Assembly (NCBI RefSeq): GCF_022968135.1 | Contig: NZ_JALJRA010000023.1 | Location: 1 to 62,732 of the forward strand | Length of the DNA: 62,732 nucleotides | Direction: 5' to 3' | DNA from: Pseudorhizobium tarimense | Lineage (GTDB): Bacteria; Pseudomonadota; Alphaproteobacteria; Rhizobiales; Rhizobiaceae | Part shown: piece after piece, positions 37,991 through 46,371 of the stretch | Position numbering within the stretch: position 1 is the stretch's first letter | Layout: each line of letters starts with the position of its first letter | Program-made: the position numbers and the translations under genes | Notes under the pieces: model-generated | The model's input: only the letters and a program-made list of their open reading frames with translations | The model's database searches: none | Told to the model about the DNA's origin: nothing

Positions 37991-38398
37991 TTGGCGACGA
38001 GAACGGCATCCTGCAGTTGCGGCCAGCTTCGAATCGAGGTGTTTGGCGAGCCGCGCGGCGTCGGCGTCTGCCATTGCCTTGCCTGTCAGCAGAGGACCGG
38101 CAGCGTCTTTGCGACGCTGGCGGTCTTTCGCGCACCCTACAAGGTGACAGGAGAAGCGCGGGAGTATCTGCGGACGGGTGATCAAGGCGGCAGCTTCCGC
38201 TTTCGCTTCTGCCCGGTCTGCGGCACCAATCTCTTCCATACAGAGGAAGGCGTGGGCGACAACTCGGTCGCCGTCGCCGTCGGCGGCTTCGCCGATCCCT
38301 CCTTCCCGCCTCCCGAGGTTTCCGTCTACGACTGCCGCCGGCATGGCTGGATCCAGATGCCTGACGGCGTGACAGCCTACGAGAAGGATCCGGAATGA
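37991..38398 (+). CDS. GFA-family zinc protein (glutathione-dependent formaldehyde-activating enzyme-like)
   Basis: A 135-residue protein starting at TTG 37991 with GGAAGG upstream. The GFA (CENP-V/GFA) fold is shown by its zinc cysteines: ASCSCGQLR, GVCHCLACQQRTGSVF and FCPVCGTNLF. Family members bind structural and catalytic zinc; glutathione-formaldehyde activation is established for few of them, so the function is uncertain. It sits between pgm (29 bp) and glgX (ATGA overlap), placing it in the glycogen operon although no link to glycogen is known. Confidence 0.85.
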   Translation: MATRTASCSCGQLRIEVFGEPRGVGVCHCLACQQRTGSVFATLAVFRAPYKVTGEAREYLRTGDQGGSFRFRFCPVCGTNLFHTEEGVGDNSVAVAVGGFADPSFPPPEVSVYDCRRHGWIQMPDGVTAYEKDPE

Positions 38399-40326
38399 CA
38401 CTTGGCACGGCACTGACGCCAAACGGCGCCGACTTTGCGGTGTGGTCCAGGAGCGCAGAAAAGATCGATCTCTGCCTGTTCGACGAGAACGGCGTGGAGA
38501 GCCGCCTGCCAATGAAGCGTGGCGAGGATGACATCCACCGCCTCTCCGTGCCGAAGGCGGTTGCAGGCGCCCGCTACGGCTACCGCGCCCATGGCACCTA
38601 CGATCGGGACCGCGGCCTGTGGTTCGATCCCTCGAAGCTGCTGCTCGACCCCTACGCCACCGAAATCGACAGGCCATTCGTCTACGACCGGCGACTCGGG
38701 CTTGAGGGGGCCGATACCGCCACCCTGATGCCAAAGGCAATCCTTCGCCAGCATGATGAGGTCGAAGCCGTCAAGCCGCTCTTCCGCACCGGCGGGCTGA
38801 TCTACGAGATTGCCGTCCGCCCCTTCACCATCCTCCACCCGGACGTGCCGGAACATCAGCGCGGCACCATCGCGGCCCTCGCCCATCCGTCGGTCATCGC
38901 CCACCTGAAGCGCATCGGCGTCGACGCAGTGGAACTGATGCCGATCACCGCCTGGATCGACGAACGCCACCTGCCACCGCTGGGACTGAGCAATGGCTGG
39001 GGCTACAATCCGGTCGGCTTCATGGCGCTCGACCCGCGCCTCTGCCCGGGCGGCGTTACTGAGTTGCGCGAAACCGTCGCCACGCTTCACGAGGCTGGCA
39101 TTGGCGTCATCCTCGACCTCGTCTTCAACCATACCGGCGAAAGCGACCGTGCCGGGCCGACGCTGTCGCTCCGCGGCCTCGACAACCTCGCCTGCTTCCG
39201 CCACCTGGAAGGCCAACCGGGCACGCTGATCAACGACACCGGCACTGGCAACACGGTCGCCTGCGACCATCCCTTCGTCCGGCAGTTGATCCTCGACAGC
39301 CTTCGCCACTTCGTCCTGCACGCCGGGATCGACGGCTTCCGCTTCGATCTGGCACCGATCCTGGGCCGCGGCCCGAAGGGTTTCTCCGCCGAAAGCGAAA
39401 CGTTGCAGGCGATGGTGAACGATCCTGTTCTGTCCGACCGCATCCTGATCGCCGAGCCCTGGGACATCGGCTCCGGCGGCTATCAGCTCGCCAACTTCCC
39501 GCCGCAGTTCCTCGAGTGGAACGACCGCGCCCGCGATGACATCCGCCGCTTCTGGCGGGGCGACCACTGGACCCTCGGCGAGCTTGCCACCCGGCTTGCC
39601 GGCTCGCAGGACATCTTCGCCCGCCACGGCCATCACCACACCCGCAGCGTCAACTTCATCGCAGCCCACGACGGCTTTACGCTGATGGACATGGTTTCCC
39701 ACGAGGAGCGTCACAACCAGGCCAATGGCGAGGAAAACCGCGACGGCCACCACGACAATTTCTCCTGGAACAACGGCGTGGAAGGGGCGACGGATGACCC
39801 GACAATTTGCGAAAAGCGCCGCCGCGATGTAAAAGCGCTGCTTTCCACCCTCTTTTCAAGCCGCGGCGCCATCATGCTGACCATGGGCGACGAAGCCGGA
39901 CGCAGCCAACAGGGCAACAACAACGCCTATTGCCAGGACAATGAGATCACCTGGGTGGACTGGAACGCCCTTGATCAGGAGCTCATCTCGCATACGGCGG
40001 CGCTCTCGGCCCTCCGCAAACGCTTCTCGGTCTTTTCGGGAACCGGCTTCTTTATCGATGCGGGCGACGACATCGACTGGTTTGCTCCGTCCGGTGTACC
40101 AATGACCCCGGAAGACTGGCACAAGCAGGATGCTTCTCTGCTGGCGATGACGCTGAAGACGCTCGACAGGACGACGGAGCAGCAGACACGGCTTGCCATC
40201 ATCTTCAACCGCACTTCGGAAGAGCAGACCGTCGCGTTGCCGGGAGAATGGCTGAGCCTGCCGGATCGAGCACCCTGGCAAGGCATTGCTCCGCCCCGCA
40301 GCGTAACCTTCTGCGCTACAGCCTGA
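38395..40326 (+). CDS. glgX: Glycogen debranching enzyme
   Basis: A 643-residue GH13 isoamylase-type enzyme that removes the short limit-dextrin branches left by GlgP. It has an N-terminal CBM48 (GTALTPNGADFAVWSRSAEK), then VVFNHTGE-like LVFNHTGESD, catalytic Asp in GFRFDLAPILGR, Glu in LIAEPWDIGSGG and the Asp in NFIAAHDGFTLMDMV. It is slightly shorter than the 650-700 residues common in the family, but all motifs are present. The start overlaps the GFA gene by four bases. Confidence 0.95.
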   Translation: MTLGTALTPNGADFAVWSRSAEKIDLCLFDENGVESRLPMKRGEDDIHRLSVPKAVAGARYGYRAHGTYDRDRGLWFDPSKLLLDPYATEIDRPFVYDRRLGLEGADTATLMPKAILRQHDEVEAVKPLFRTGGLIYEIAVRPFTILHPDVPEHQRGTIAALAHPSVIAHLKRIGVDAVELMPITAWIDERHLPPLGLSNGWGYNPVGFMALDPRLCPGGVTELRETVATLHEAGIGVILDLVFNHTGESDRAGPTLSLRGLDNLACFRHLEGQPGTLINDTGTGNTVACDHPFVRQLILDSLRHFVLHAGIDGFRFDLAPILGRGPKGFSAESETLQAMVNDPVLSDRILIAEPWDIGSGGYQLANFPPQFLEWNDRARDDIRRFWRGDHWTLGELATRLAGSQDIFARHGHHHTRSVNFIAAHDGFTLMDMVSHEERHNQANGEENRDGHHDNFSWNNGVEGATDDPTICEKRRRDVKALLSTLFSSRGAIMLTMGDEAGRSQQGNNNAYCQDNEITWVDWNALDQELISHTAALSALRKRFSVFSGTGFFIDAGDDIDWFAPSGVPMTPEDWHKQDASLLAMTLKTLDRTTEQQTRLAIIFNRTSEEQTVALPGEWLSLPDRAPWQGIAPPRSVTFCATA

Positions 40327-40329
40327 CGC

Positions 40330-40383
40330 TGCAATGCACGCGCATGCTACCCATTGGGCGCAAAGTCTGTAAATTGCAGTGCA
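40330..40383. promoter_or_regulatory. Pair of PhaR-like half-palindromic sites upstream of the MaoC gene
   Basis: TGCAATGCA at 40330-40338 and TGCAGTGCA at 40375-40383 share the core TGCA-N-TGCA and lie 45 bp apart, 25-78 bp before the MaoC start. Within them, CTGC-AAT-GCAC and TTGC-AGT-GCAG each differ by one base from the PhaR operator CTGC-N3-GCAG. The same core occurs as a perfect palindrome at 17460. Binding by PhaR is an inference. Confidence 0.45.
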
Positions 40384-40407
40384 GGGCGACTGAATCAGAG
40401 AGGGAAA

Positions 40408-40896
40408 ATGGCGCAGGAAATATCGCTGGCCGATGTGCCTAGTCTGGTGGGGCAAGTTCTGGGCATCTCGAACTGGATCACCGTCGACCAGCAGATGATC
40501 GACAAGTTTGCCGATGCAACACTCGATCATCAATTCATTCATGTCGATCCCGAACGCGCCGCCGCCGAAAGCCCCTTCGGCGGCACGATCGCGCACGGCT
40601 TCCTGACGCTCTCGCTCCTGTCTGCCATGAACTTCGATTGCCTGCCGAAGATCCGCGAGCAGACCATGGGGCTGAACTACGGTTTCGACAAGATCCGCTT
40701 CATGTCGCCGGTGCGCTGCGGCACCCGGGTCAGGGGGCATTTCACGCTGAGCGGCTGTCGCTTCCGCGGCGCCGGCATGCTGATGACGACTTACGACGTC
40801 TCGGTGGAGGTGGAGAACGAGAAGAAGCCAGCACTGACGGCAAACTGGATCACGATCGTACAATTCGACCCGAAGGACCGGCCGCCGGAGGTCTGA
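40408..40896 (+). CDS. MaoC-like hot-dog fold (R)-enoyl-CoA hydratase family protein
   Basis: About 162 residues from ATG 40408, chosen for the AGGGAAAA site directly upstream. The MaoC/PhaJ/NodN hot-dog motif is intact: FADATLDHQFIHVDPERAA followed by SPFGGTIAHGFLTLSLL, including the catalytic Asp and His of (R)-specific hydratases. Relatives hydrate trans-2-enoyl-CoA to (R)-3-hydroxyacyl-CoA and can feed polyhydroxyalkanoate synthesis; NodN is a close rhizobial relative. The upstream PhaR-like sites would fit a PHA role. The substrate cannot be told from sequence. Confidence 0.88.
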   Translation: MAQEISLADVPSLVGQVLGISNWITVDQQMIDKFADATLDHQFIHVDPERAAAESPFGGTIAHGFLTLSLLSAMNFDCLPKIREQTMGLNYGFDKIRFMSPVRCGTRVRGHFTLSGCRFRGAGMLMTTYDVSVEVENEKKPALTANWITIVQFDPKDRPPEV

Positions 40897-40955
40897 GCCG
40901 AAACTGAAGCATACGCAGACCGTCCTATCGTCCACAACCGATATGCGAGGTACGA

Positions 40956-42200
40956 ATGTTTCCGCTTTCCCACATGATGAAGTCCTTCATCCGCAAGGGA
41001 CGCCTGACCGTCATCGATGCCGATGGCAAGCGTCACGTCTTCGGAGGGAAGGTGCCCGGGCCGGAGGTGACGATGCGCCTCACCGACAGGCGGCTCTACC
41101 GGACGCTGGTGTTTAACCCCGAGCTTTCCGCCGGCGAGGCCTACATGGACGGGACGATGCGCTTCGAGGAGGGCTCGACGCTTCGCGACTTCCTGACCCT
41201 CTTCTCCATCAACCGCTTGTCGCTCGGCTCATATCCGCTGCAGAAGGCGCTCCGCTCGATCAAGATGCGCTTTCGCAAGCGCCAGCAGTCGAACAAGAAG
41301 GGTGAGGCACAGCAGAACGTCGCGCACCATTACGACCTCGGCAATGACTTCTACCGGCTCTTCCTCGACGACAACATGCTGTACTCCTGCGCCTATTTCC
41401 GCGAACCGGAGGAAACGCTGGAGCAGGCGCAGCGCAACAAGCTGCGGCTTCTCGCATCCAAGCTCTGCCTGAGGGACGGCATGACGGTGCTCGACATCGG
41501 CTGCGGCTGGGGCGACCTTGCTCTGTACCTGGCCCAGATCGAAAACGTCCGCGTCACCGGCGTCACCCTGTCTCGTGAGCAGCAGAAGCTCGCCTCGGAG
41601 CGGGCACAGCAGGAGGGTCTCGCCGATCGGGTGAAGTTCGAGCTGCGCGATTACCGCGACGTCGACGACAAGTTCGATCGTATCGTCTCCGTCGGCATGT
41701 TCGAGCATGTCGGCGTGCAGCACTATGACGAGTTCTTCTCCCACCTGAACGACCTGATGCCGGACGACGGCATCGCCGTCCTCCACTCCATCGGCCACAT
41801 GAGTCCGCCCGGCATGGCAAGCCCCTGGCTCAGGAAATACATCTTCCCCGGCGCCTATTCGCCCGCCCTGTCGGAAGTGTTCGAAAGCGTCGAGAAGAAC
41901 AGCCTCTGGGTCATGGATCTCGAGTTCCTGCGCGTTCACTACGCCATCACGCTCTCCCACTGGGCAGAGCGGTTCGAGCGGAATCGCGAGCAGGTGATCG
42001 CCATGTATGACGAGCGCTTCGCCCGCATGTGGGAGTTCTACCTCATCAGCGCCGAGATGATGTTCCGCACCGGCAGCCAGCTCGTCTTCCATATGCAGAT
42101 GTCGCGCAAGCGCGACGCCGCCCCGATCACCCGCGACTACATCACCGACAGGCAGCGGGACTACATCGAGCGGGAAAAGACGCTGAACCTCTCCCCTTGA
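40956..42200 (+). CDS. cfa: Cyclopropane-fatty-acyl-phospholipid synthase
   Basis: A 414-residue SAM-dependent methyltransferase that adds a methylene bridge to unsaturated acyl chains of membrane phospholipids. The SAM-binding motif is VLDIGCGWGDLALYLAQ; further family motifs are AHHYDLGNDFYRLFLD, YSCAYFREPEETLEQAQ and VSVGMFEHVGVQHYDEFF. Length is typical. Rhizobia carry one or two such genes, induced in stationary phase or acid; no regulatory site was recognised here. It lies 59 bp after the MaoC gene. Confidence 0.95.
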   Translation: MFPLSHMMKSFIRKGRLTVIDADGKRHVFGGKVPGPEVTMRLTDRRLYRTLVFNPELSAGEAYMDGTMRFEEGSTLRDFLTLFSINRLSLGSYPLQKALRSIKMRFRKRQQSNKKGEAQQNVAHHYDLGNDFYRLFLDDNMLYSCAYFREPEETLEQAQRNKLRLLASKLCLRDGMTVLDIGCGWGDLALYLAQIENVRVTGVTLSREQQKLASERAQQEGLADRVKFELRDYRDVDDKFDRIVSVGMFEHVGVQHYDEFFSHLNDLMPDDGIAVLHSIGHMSPPGMASPWLRKYIFPGAYSPALSEVFESVEKNSLWVMDLEFLRVHYAITLSHWAERFERNREQVIAMYDERFARMWEFYLISAEMMFRTGSQLVFHMQMSRKRDAAPITRDYITDRQRDYIEREKTLNLSP

Positions 42201-42218
42201 CAGATAACGGAGCGAAAC

Positions 42219-42323
42219 GTGGACAGGCAGGACATGATCCGGCAGGCCTTCGAACGACAGGCTGTCGCCTGCCAAAACCTCGGCTCGCCTTTCACCGCCA
42301 GGCTTTTCCGGCTGGCCGCCTGA
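42219..42323 (+). pseudogene. N-terminal stub of a DUF2332 protein
   Basis: From GTG 42219 (GGAGCG upstream) 34 codons read VDRQDMIRQAFERQAVACQN then LGSPFTARLFRLAA and stop. The pattern R-x-A-F-x-R-Q-A-x-x-C-x-x-L-G-S-P-F-T-A-R-L is the start of DUF2332 proteins, which are normally about 330-350 residues. No DUF2332 sequence follows in any frame before the next gene. I read it as a gene truncated by deletion that keeps its start site. Its stop codon overlaps the start of the small membrane protein (TGATG). Confidence 0.65.
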
Positions 42324-42448
42324 TGGATTTCTGGTTCTTCTACTCGATCGTCCTACCGTCGATTATCGTGATGCTTGGTTATCTCGCCCTTCGCCTCCAC
42401 GAATGGGATCTCGACCGCAAGAACAAGCACCGCCAGCTGGGCAATTAG
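42323..42448 (+). CDS. Small single-helix membrane protein, unknown function
   Basis: A 41-residue frame starting MDFWFFYSIVLPSIIVMLGY then LALRLHEWDLDRKNKHRQLG. One transmembrane helix (residues about 4-24) is followed by a charged, Lys/Arg-rich tail, predicting an inner-membrane protein with its tail in the cytoplasm. The ATG overlaps the stop codon of the DUF2332 stub, so translation may be coupled to it. No family is recognised. The coding case rests on composition and overlap. Confidence 0.5.
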   Translation: MDFWFFYSIVLPSIIVMLGYLALRLHEWDLDRKNKHRQLGN

Positions 42449-42464
42449 CTGCCCGGCGGCCGCG

Positions 42465-43031
42465 TCAGAAAGTGGCGTCGAGTGCCCCTTCGGCGAGCAA
42501 GGCATAGGCATAGTCCGAAAACGACCGCCACACCTCCACCCGAAAGCTTTCTTCACCGGTCCGCAGCAGCACGATCTCTACCTTGCCGAAGATCGTGCGC
42601 GTGCAGGCGCCCACGGGAAAAGCCTTGAGCGAGAGATCCAGGGGACATCCGGCGTTGATCGCCGCCGCCGCCCCGGCCCCCTCCACCCATATCGCAGTGT
42701 TGCGATGGGATACATCGACGGCCGAACACAGCACGCCGGAGGCCGCGCAGGCGGCCATCAGGCCGCTTTCCCCCTCACCATCGCCAATGACCAGCCATTC
42801 GTCCGGCCCGAGCCAGAGCGCCGTTCGCATGTTGTTGGTGGCGGAGGTCTTCGGCTTAGTAGGCAATTCCAGTTCAAGCGCCGAGGAGAGGGCTGTAACA
42901 TCCTCCGGTCGTGCCCTTAGCGATACACGTTCCGCAGGTGCGGCGGGGATGATGGACACGGAAGCGGCGCGTCCGCGAATGCCTGAAAGCGCCAGAGTAC
43001 GGGCGGCTTTGCTTGACGAAACCTCAGCCAT
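42465..43031 (-). CDS. soxG: Sarcosine oxidase gamma subunit
   Basis: A 188-residue protein, the smallest catalytic-complex subunit apart from delta. GPDEWLVIGDGEGE, VLCSAVDVSHRNTAIWVEG and RSFSDYAYALLAEGA are characteristic of SoxG and related aminomethyltransferase-like folds. It is the last gene of soxB-soxD-soxA-soxG and overlaps the soxA stop by eight bases. Heterotetrameric sarcosine oxidase demethylates sarcosine to glycine, giving 5,10-methylene-THF and hydrogen peroxide. Confidence 0.92.
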   Translation of the reverse strand: MAEVSSSKAARTLALSGIRGRAASVSIIPAAPAERVSLRARPEDVTALSSALELELPTKPKTSATNNMRTALWLGPDEWLVIGDGEGESGLMAACAASGVLCSAVDVSHRNTAIWVEGAGAAAAINAGCPLDLSLKAFPVGACTRTIFGKVEIVLLRTGEESFRVEVWRSFSDYAYALLAEGALDATF

Positions 43032-46014
43032 GGATGCGGCCTCCTTCCTTGTCGAAGAACCCCGTATCGGTCACTTCGACGGCAATCGTCCTATCCTTCA
43101 TCGGCACGTAGAGCGTTTGGCCGATCCGTGATCGCCCGCCGGCAACAAGGGCCATCGCGATCGACCGGCCGCAGTTCTCCGACCAGTAGGCCGAGGTGAC
43201 GTGGCCGAGCATGGTCATCGGCTTCGGCTGGTTGGGATCGCCGACGATCTGCGCCCCCTCCTCCAGCACGTCGCTCGGACGGTTGGTCAGCAGCCCCACC
43301 AACTGCTTGCGGCCGTCGCGCACCAGATCCGGCCGCTTCAGCCCACGGATGCCGACGAAGTCGGTTTTCTTCTTGGAGACCGCCCACCCGAGCCCTGCAT
43401 CCTCTGGCGTCACCGTCCCGTCGGTGTCCTGCCCGACGATGATGTAGCCCTTCTCGGCGCGCAGCACGTGCATGGTCTCGGTGCCGTAAAGGCAGGCGCC
43501 CATGCCCTTCGCCCGTTCCCAGATCGCCATCCACACCGCTGAACCGTAATCCGCCGGCACATTGACCTCGAAACCCAGCTCGCCGGTAAAAGACATGCGG
43601 AAGAGCCGCGCCGGCACGCCCATCACTGTGCACTCCGCCACGCTCATATGCGGGAAGGCCTCGCGCGAGATGTCGAGCCCATCGACGAACGGCTGGATGA
43701 TCTCCCTCGCCTTCGGCCCCTGCACGGCGATTACCGCCCACTGTTCCGTGGTCGAGGTCAGCCACACCTTCAGATGCGGGAACTCGGTCTGGAGATAGTC
43801 TTCCATGTGGTGCAGCACCCGCGGCGCGCCGCCGGTCGTCGTCGTGACGTGGAAGCGATCCTCCGCCAGCCGACCGACGACGCCGTCGTCGTAAACGAAA
43901 CCATCCTCGCGGGTCATGATGCCGTAGCGGCATTTGCCGGGCTTCAGCGTGTCCCAGGCGTTCGTATAAAGCAGGTTGAGGAACTGCGCCGCATCCGGCC
44001 CCACCACCTCGATCTTGCCGAGGGTCGAGGCATCGAAGACACCGGCGACGTCGCGCACCGTGCGGCATTCCCGGTTGACCGCGGAGCTCAAGTTCTCGCC
44101 GCGCTTGGGGAAATACCAGGCGCGCTTCCAGTTGCCGACATCCTCAAACTCGGCGCCTTCAGCGGCTTCGAGATCGTGCATCGGCGTCTTGCGTGCCGGG
44201 TCGAACAGCTCACCCCGCGAATGCGCCACCAGGGTCCCATAGGTCACTGGTGTATAGGGAGCACGGAAGGTGGTGAGCCCCACCTGCGGGATCGGCCGGT
44301 CCAGCATCTCGGCCGCGATCGCCAGCCCGTGCATGTTGGAGAGCTTACCTTGGTCGGATGCCATGCCGTTGGTAGTGAAGCGCTTGATGTGTTCGATCGA
44401 GTGCATGCCTTCGCGCACGGCAAGGCGAATGTCCTTTGCCGTCACGTCATGCTGGAAGTCGACGAAGGCTTTGACCCGCGTATCGGGCCCCGCCCCTTCC
44501 GCCGCGCCGATCATGCCGCCGCTCCAGCCGAAGCGGCTCTCGGCGCTGACCGACGCAGCACCGCCGCCGGCCGCAATGGCCTCGTGAACCAGCGAAGACG
44601 CTTCGTCGGTGCCATTGCAGGCGCCGACCGAAACGCAGTCCTGCGCGTAGATGTCCGGCAGGAAGCGCTGGCTGGCCTCATCCCAACGCAGCTTGCCGCG
44701 CGACTGGGAGAACAGGTGCACGGACGGCGTCCACCCGGCAGACACGATCAGAGCATCGATCGGCATCTTGCGGATGTCCATGTTGCCGTTACGGGCGACC
44801 GTCATCGACTTGATGCGCAGGCGGCCGCTGGTGTCGGTCACTGAATGGCCGGTCAGCACGTTGATGCCGAGCGCACGCGCCTCCGCCAGAACCGCCTCGC
44901 CCGGCCGCTCGCGGCAGTCGACGATCGCGGCGATCGAGACGCCGGCGCGCTTCAGGTCGAAGGCCGCTTCATAGGCGCTGTCATGGGCGGTGTAGACGCC
45001 GACATTGCGGCCGACGGCAACGCCATAGTGGTTGAGGAAGGTCCGTGCCGCGGACGCCAGCAAGATTCCCGGCCGGTCGTTGTTCGGGAACACCATATGC
45101 CGTTCGATCGCACCGGCGGCGAGGACGACCCGCTTGGCGCGCACCTGCCACAGCCGCTCACGCGGCGTCTCCCGCCCCGGTCGATTGAGATGATCGCTCA
45201 CCCGCTCGGCCAATCCGAGAAAGCCATGGTTATAGTAGCCGAAAACTGTGGTGCGGGTCAGGATGCGCACGTTTGGCATGGCGGCAAGCTTCGCCGCCGT
45301 CTCCTGTGCCCATTCGAATCCGTTCTTCCCGTCGACCGTCGTGGAGGTGTCGAAATGCAGCGCCCCGCCAACCTCAGGCTGCTCGTCGACGAGGATTACC
45401 TCAGCTCCCGTCGCAGCCGCGGATAGGGCTGCCGTCAACCCGGCCAGCCCAGCGCCCGCAATCAGCACATCGCAATGGGCGAAGCGGTTGGCATAGCGAT
45501 CCGGATCCTCTTCCTTCGGCGCCACGCCGAGGCCGGCTGCACGACGGATGATCGGCTCGTAGACCTTCTCCCAGGCCTCCTGCGGCCATTTGAACGTCTT
45601 ATAGTAGAAGCCCGCGGGGAAGAAGGGTGACAGCAGGTTGTTGACCGAACCCACATCGAAGGCAAGCGAGGGCCAGCGGTTCTGCGAGGCGATCTTTGCG
45701 CCATCGAACACCTCCTGCACGGTCGCCCTGACGTTCGGCTGTCTGCGGGCGCTGTCACGCGCAACGTCGAGGAGCGCATTGGGCTCCTCCGGTCCGGCAG
45801 ACAGGACCCCGCGCGGGCGGTGGTACTTGAACGAGCGGCCGACGAGATGCACGCCGTGCGCCAGAAGCGCAGAGGCGACCGTATCGCCTTCAATCGCCGT
45901 ATAGCTCTTGCCGTCGAAGCTGAAGCGCGACGTACGCGCCGGGGTCAGCCGCCCTACACCCTTGATGCGAAACGCGCCGAGGTTCTTGGTCGAGCCGTGG
46001 GAAGAGCCGCTCAT
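43024..46014 (-). CDS. soxA: Sarcosine oxidase alpha subunit
   Basis: A 996-residue protein. Domains in order: an N-terminal ferredoxin-like Fer2_4 domain (SRFSFDGKSYTAIEGDTVAS), a dinucleotide-binding oxidoreductase with CDVLIAGAGLAGLTAALSAA and the GVYTAHDSAYEAAFDLKRAG region, and from about residue 600 an aminomethyltransferase (GcvT-like) domain for tetrahydrofolate (GYIIVGQDTDGTVTPEDAGL near the end). Length matches heterotetrameric sarcosine oxidases. It overlaps soxD by four bases. It oxidises sarcosine from glycine betaine or creatine degradation in the cytoplasm. Confidence 0.95.
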   Translation of the reverse strand: MSGSSHGSTKNLGAFRIKGVGRLTPARTSRFSFDGKSYTAIEGDTVASALLAHGVHLVGRSFKYHRPRGVLSAGPEEPNALLDVARDSARRQPNVRATVQEVFDGAKIASQNRWPSLAFDVGSVNNLLSPFFPAGFYYKTFKWPQEAWEKVYEPIIRRAAGLGVAPKEEDPDRYANRFAHCDVLIAGAGLAGLTAALSAAATGAEVILVDEQPEVGGALHFDTSTTVDGKNGFEWAQETAAKLAAMPNVRILTRTTVFGYYNHGFLGLAERVSDHLNRPGRETPRERLWQVRAKRVVLAAGAIERHMVFPNNDRPGILLASAARTFLNHYGVAVGRNVGVYTAHDSAYEAAFDLKRAGVSIAAIVDCRERPGEAVLAEARALGINVLTGHSVTDTSGRLRIKSMTVARNGNMDIRKMPIDALIVSAGWTPSVHLFSQSRGKLRWDEASQRFLPDIYAQDCVSVGACNGTDEASSLVHEAIAAGGGAASVSAESRFGWSGGMIGAAEGAGPDTRVKAFVDFQHDVTAKDIRLAVREGMHSIEHIKRFTTNGMASDQGKLSNMHGLAIAAEMLDRPIPQVGLTTFRAPYTPVTYGTLVAHSRGELFDPARKTPMHDLEAAEGAEFEDVGNWKRAWYFPKRGENLSSAVNRECRTVRDVAGVFDASTLGKIEVVGPDAAQFLNLLYTNAWDTLKPGKCRYGIMTREDGFVYDDGVVGRLAEDRFHVTTTTGGAPRVLHHMEDYLQTEFPHLKVWLTSTTEQWAVIAVQGPKAREIIQPFVDGLDISREAFPHMSVAECTVMGVPARLFRMSFTGELGFEVNVPADYGSAVWMAIWERAKGMGACLYGTETMHVLRAEKGYIIVGQDTDGTVTPEDAGLGWAVSKKKTDFVGIRGLKRPDLVRDGRKQLVGLLTNRPSDVLEEGAQIVGDPNQPKPMTMLGHVTSAYWSENCGRSIAMALVAGGRSRIGQTLYVPMKDRTIAVEVTDTGFFDKEGGRIHG

Positions 46015-46352
46015 CGCGCGTCTCCTTCCGTCTGCTCATAGGTCTCGACGGTCTTTTCCGTTGCCGACACGCCGGGCACCGGCTGTTTCGGCAACCCGGC
46101 CTTGTAGGTCATCAGGAACCGGTCGCTCACCGTATCACGCGCTGCATTGAAGAAACGGCCGCAGCCATGGATATGGCGCCAGCGCTCGTAGGTCAGACCC
46201 TTCTCGTTGTTGCGCAGGAAGAAGTATTCGGCGAACTCTTCGTCGGTGATGTCGGCAATTGCGTCGGGCCGCGCGATATGCGCTTCGCCGGCCCAGCGGA
46301 ATTCCAGTTCCGAGCGATCTTCCTCGCAATAGGGGCAGTGGATCAGAAGCAT
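46011..46352 (-). CDS. soxD: Sarcosine oxidase delta subunit
   Basis: A 113-residue zinc-binding subunit. Zinc ligands are visible in LIHCPYCEEDRSELEFRW and RWRHIHGCGRFFNAARDTV (Cys, Cys, His, Cys). It starts MLLIHCPYC, normal for SoxD. It lies 19 bp after soxB and overlaps soxA by four bases, so the subunits are made together. Confidence 0.95.
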   Translation of the reverse strand: MLLIHCPYCEEDRSELEFRWAGEAHIARPDAIADITDEEFAEYFFLRNNEKGLTYERWRHIHGCGRFFNAARDTVSDRFLMTYKAGLPKQPVPGVSATEKTVETYEQTEGDAR

Positions 46353-46371
46353 CTGGGGATCCTTGGAAAAA

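Noticed and set aside
43648..44844. A 398-residue frame opposite soxA, and similar frames opposite pgm, glgX, cfa, pntB and dctM
   Set aside because: All are mirror images of strongly supported genes, with low-complexity Arg/His/Asp composition.
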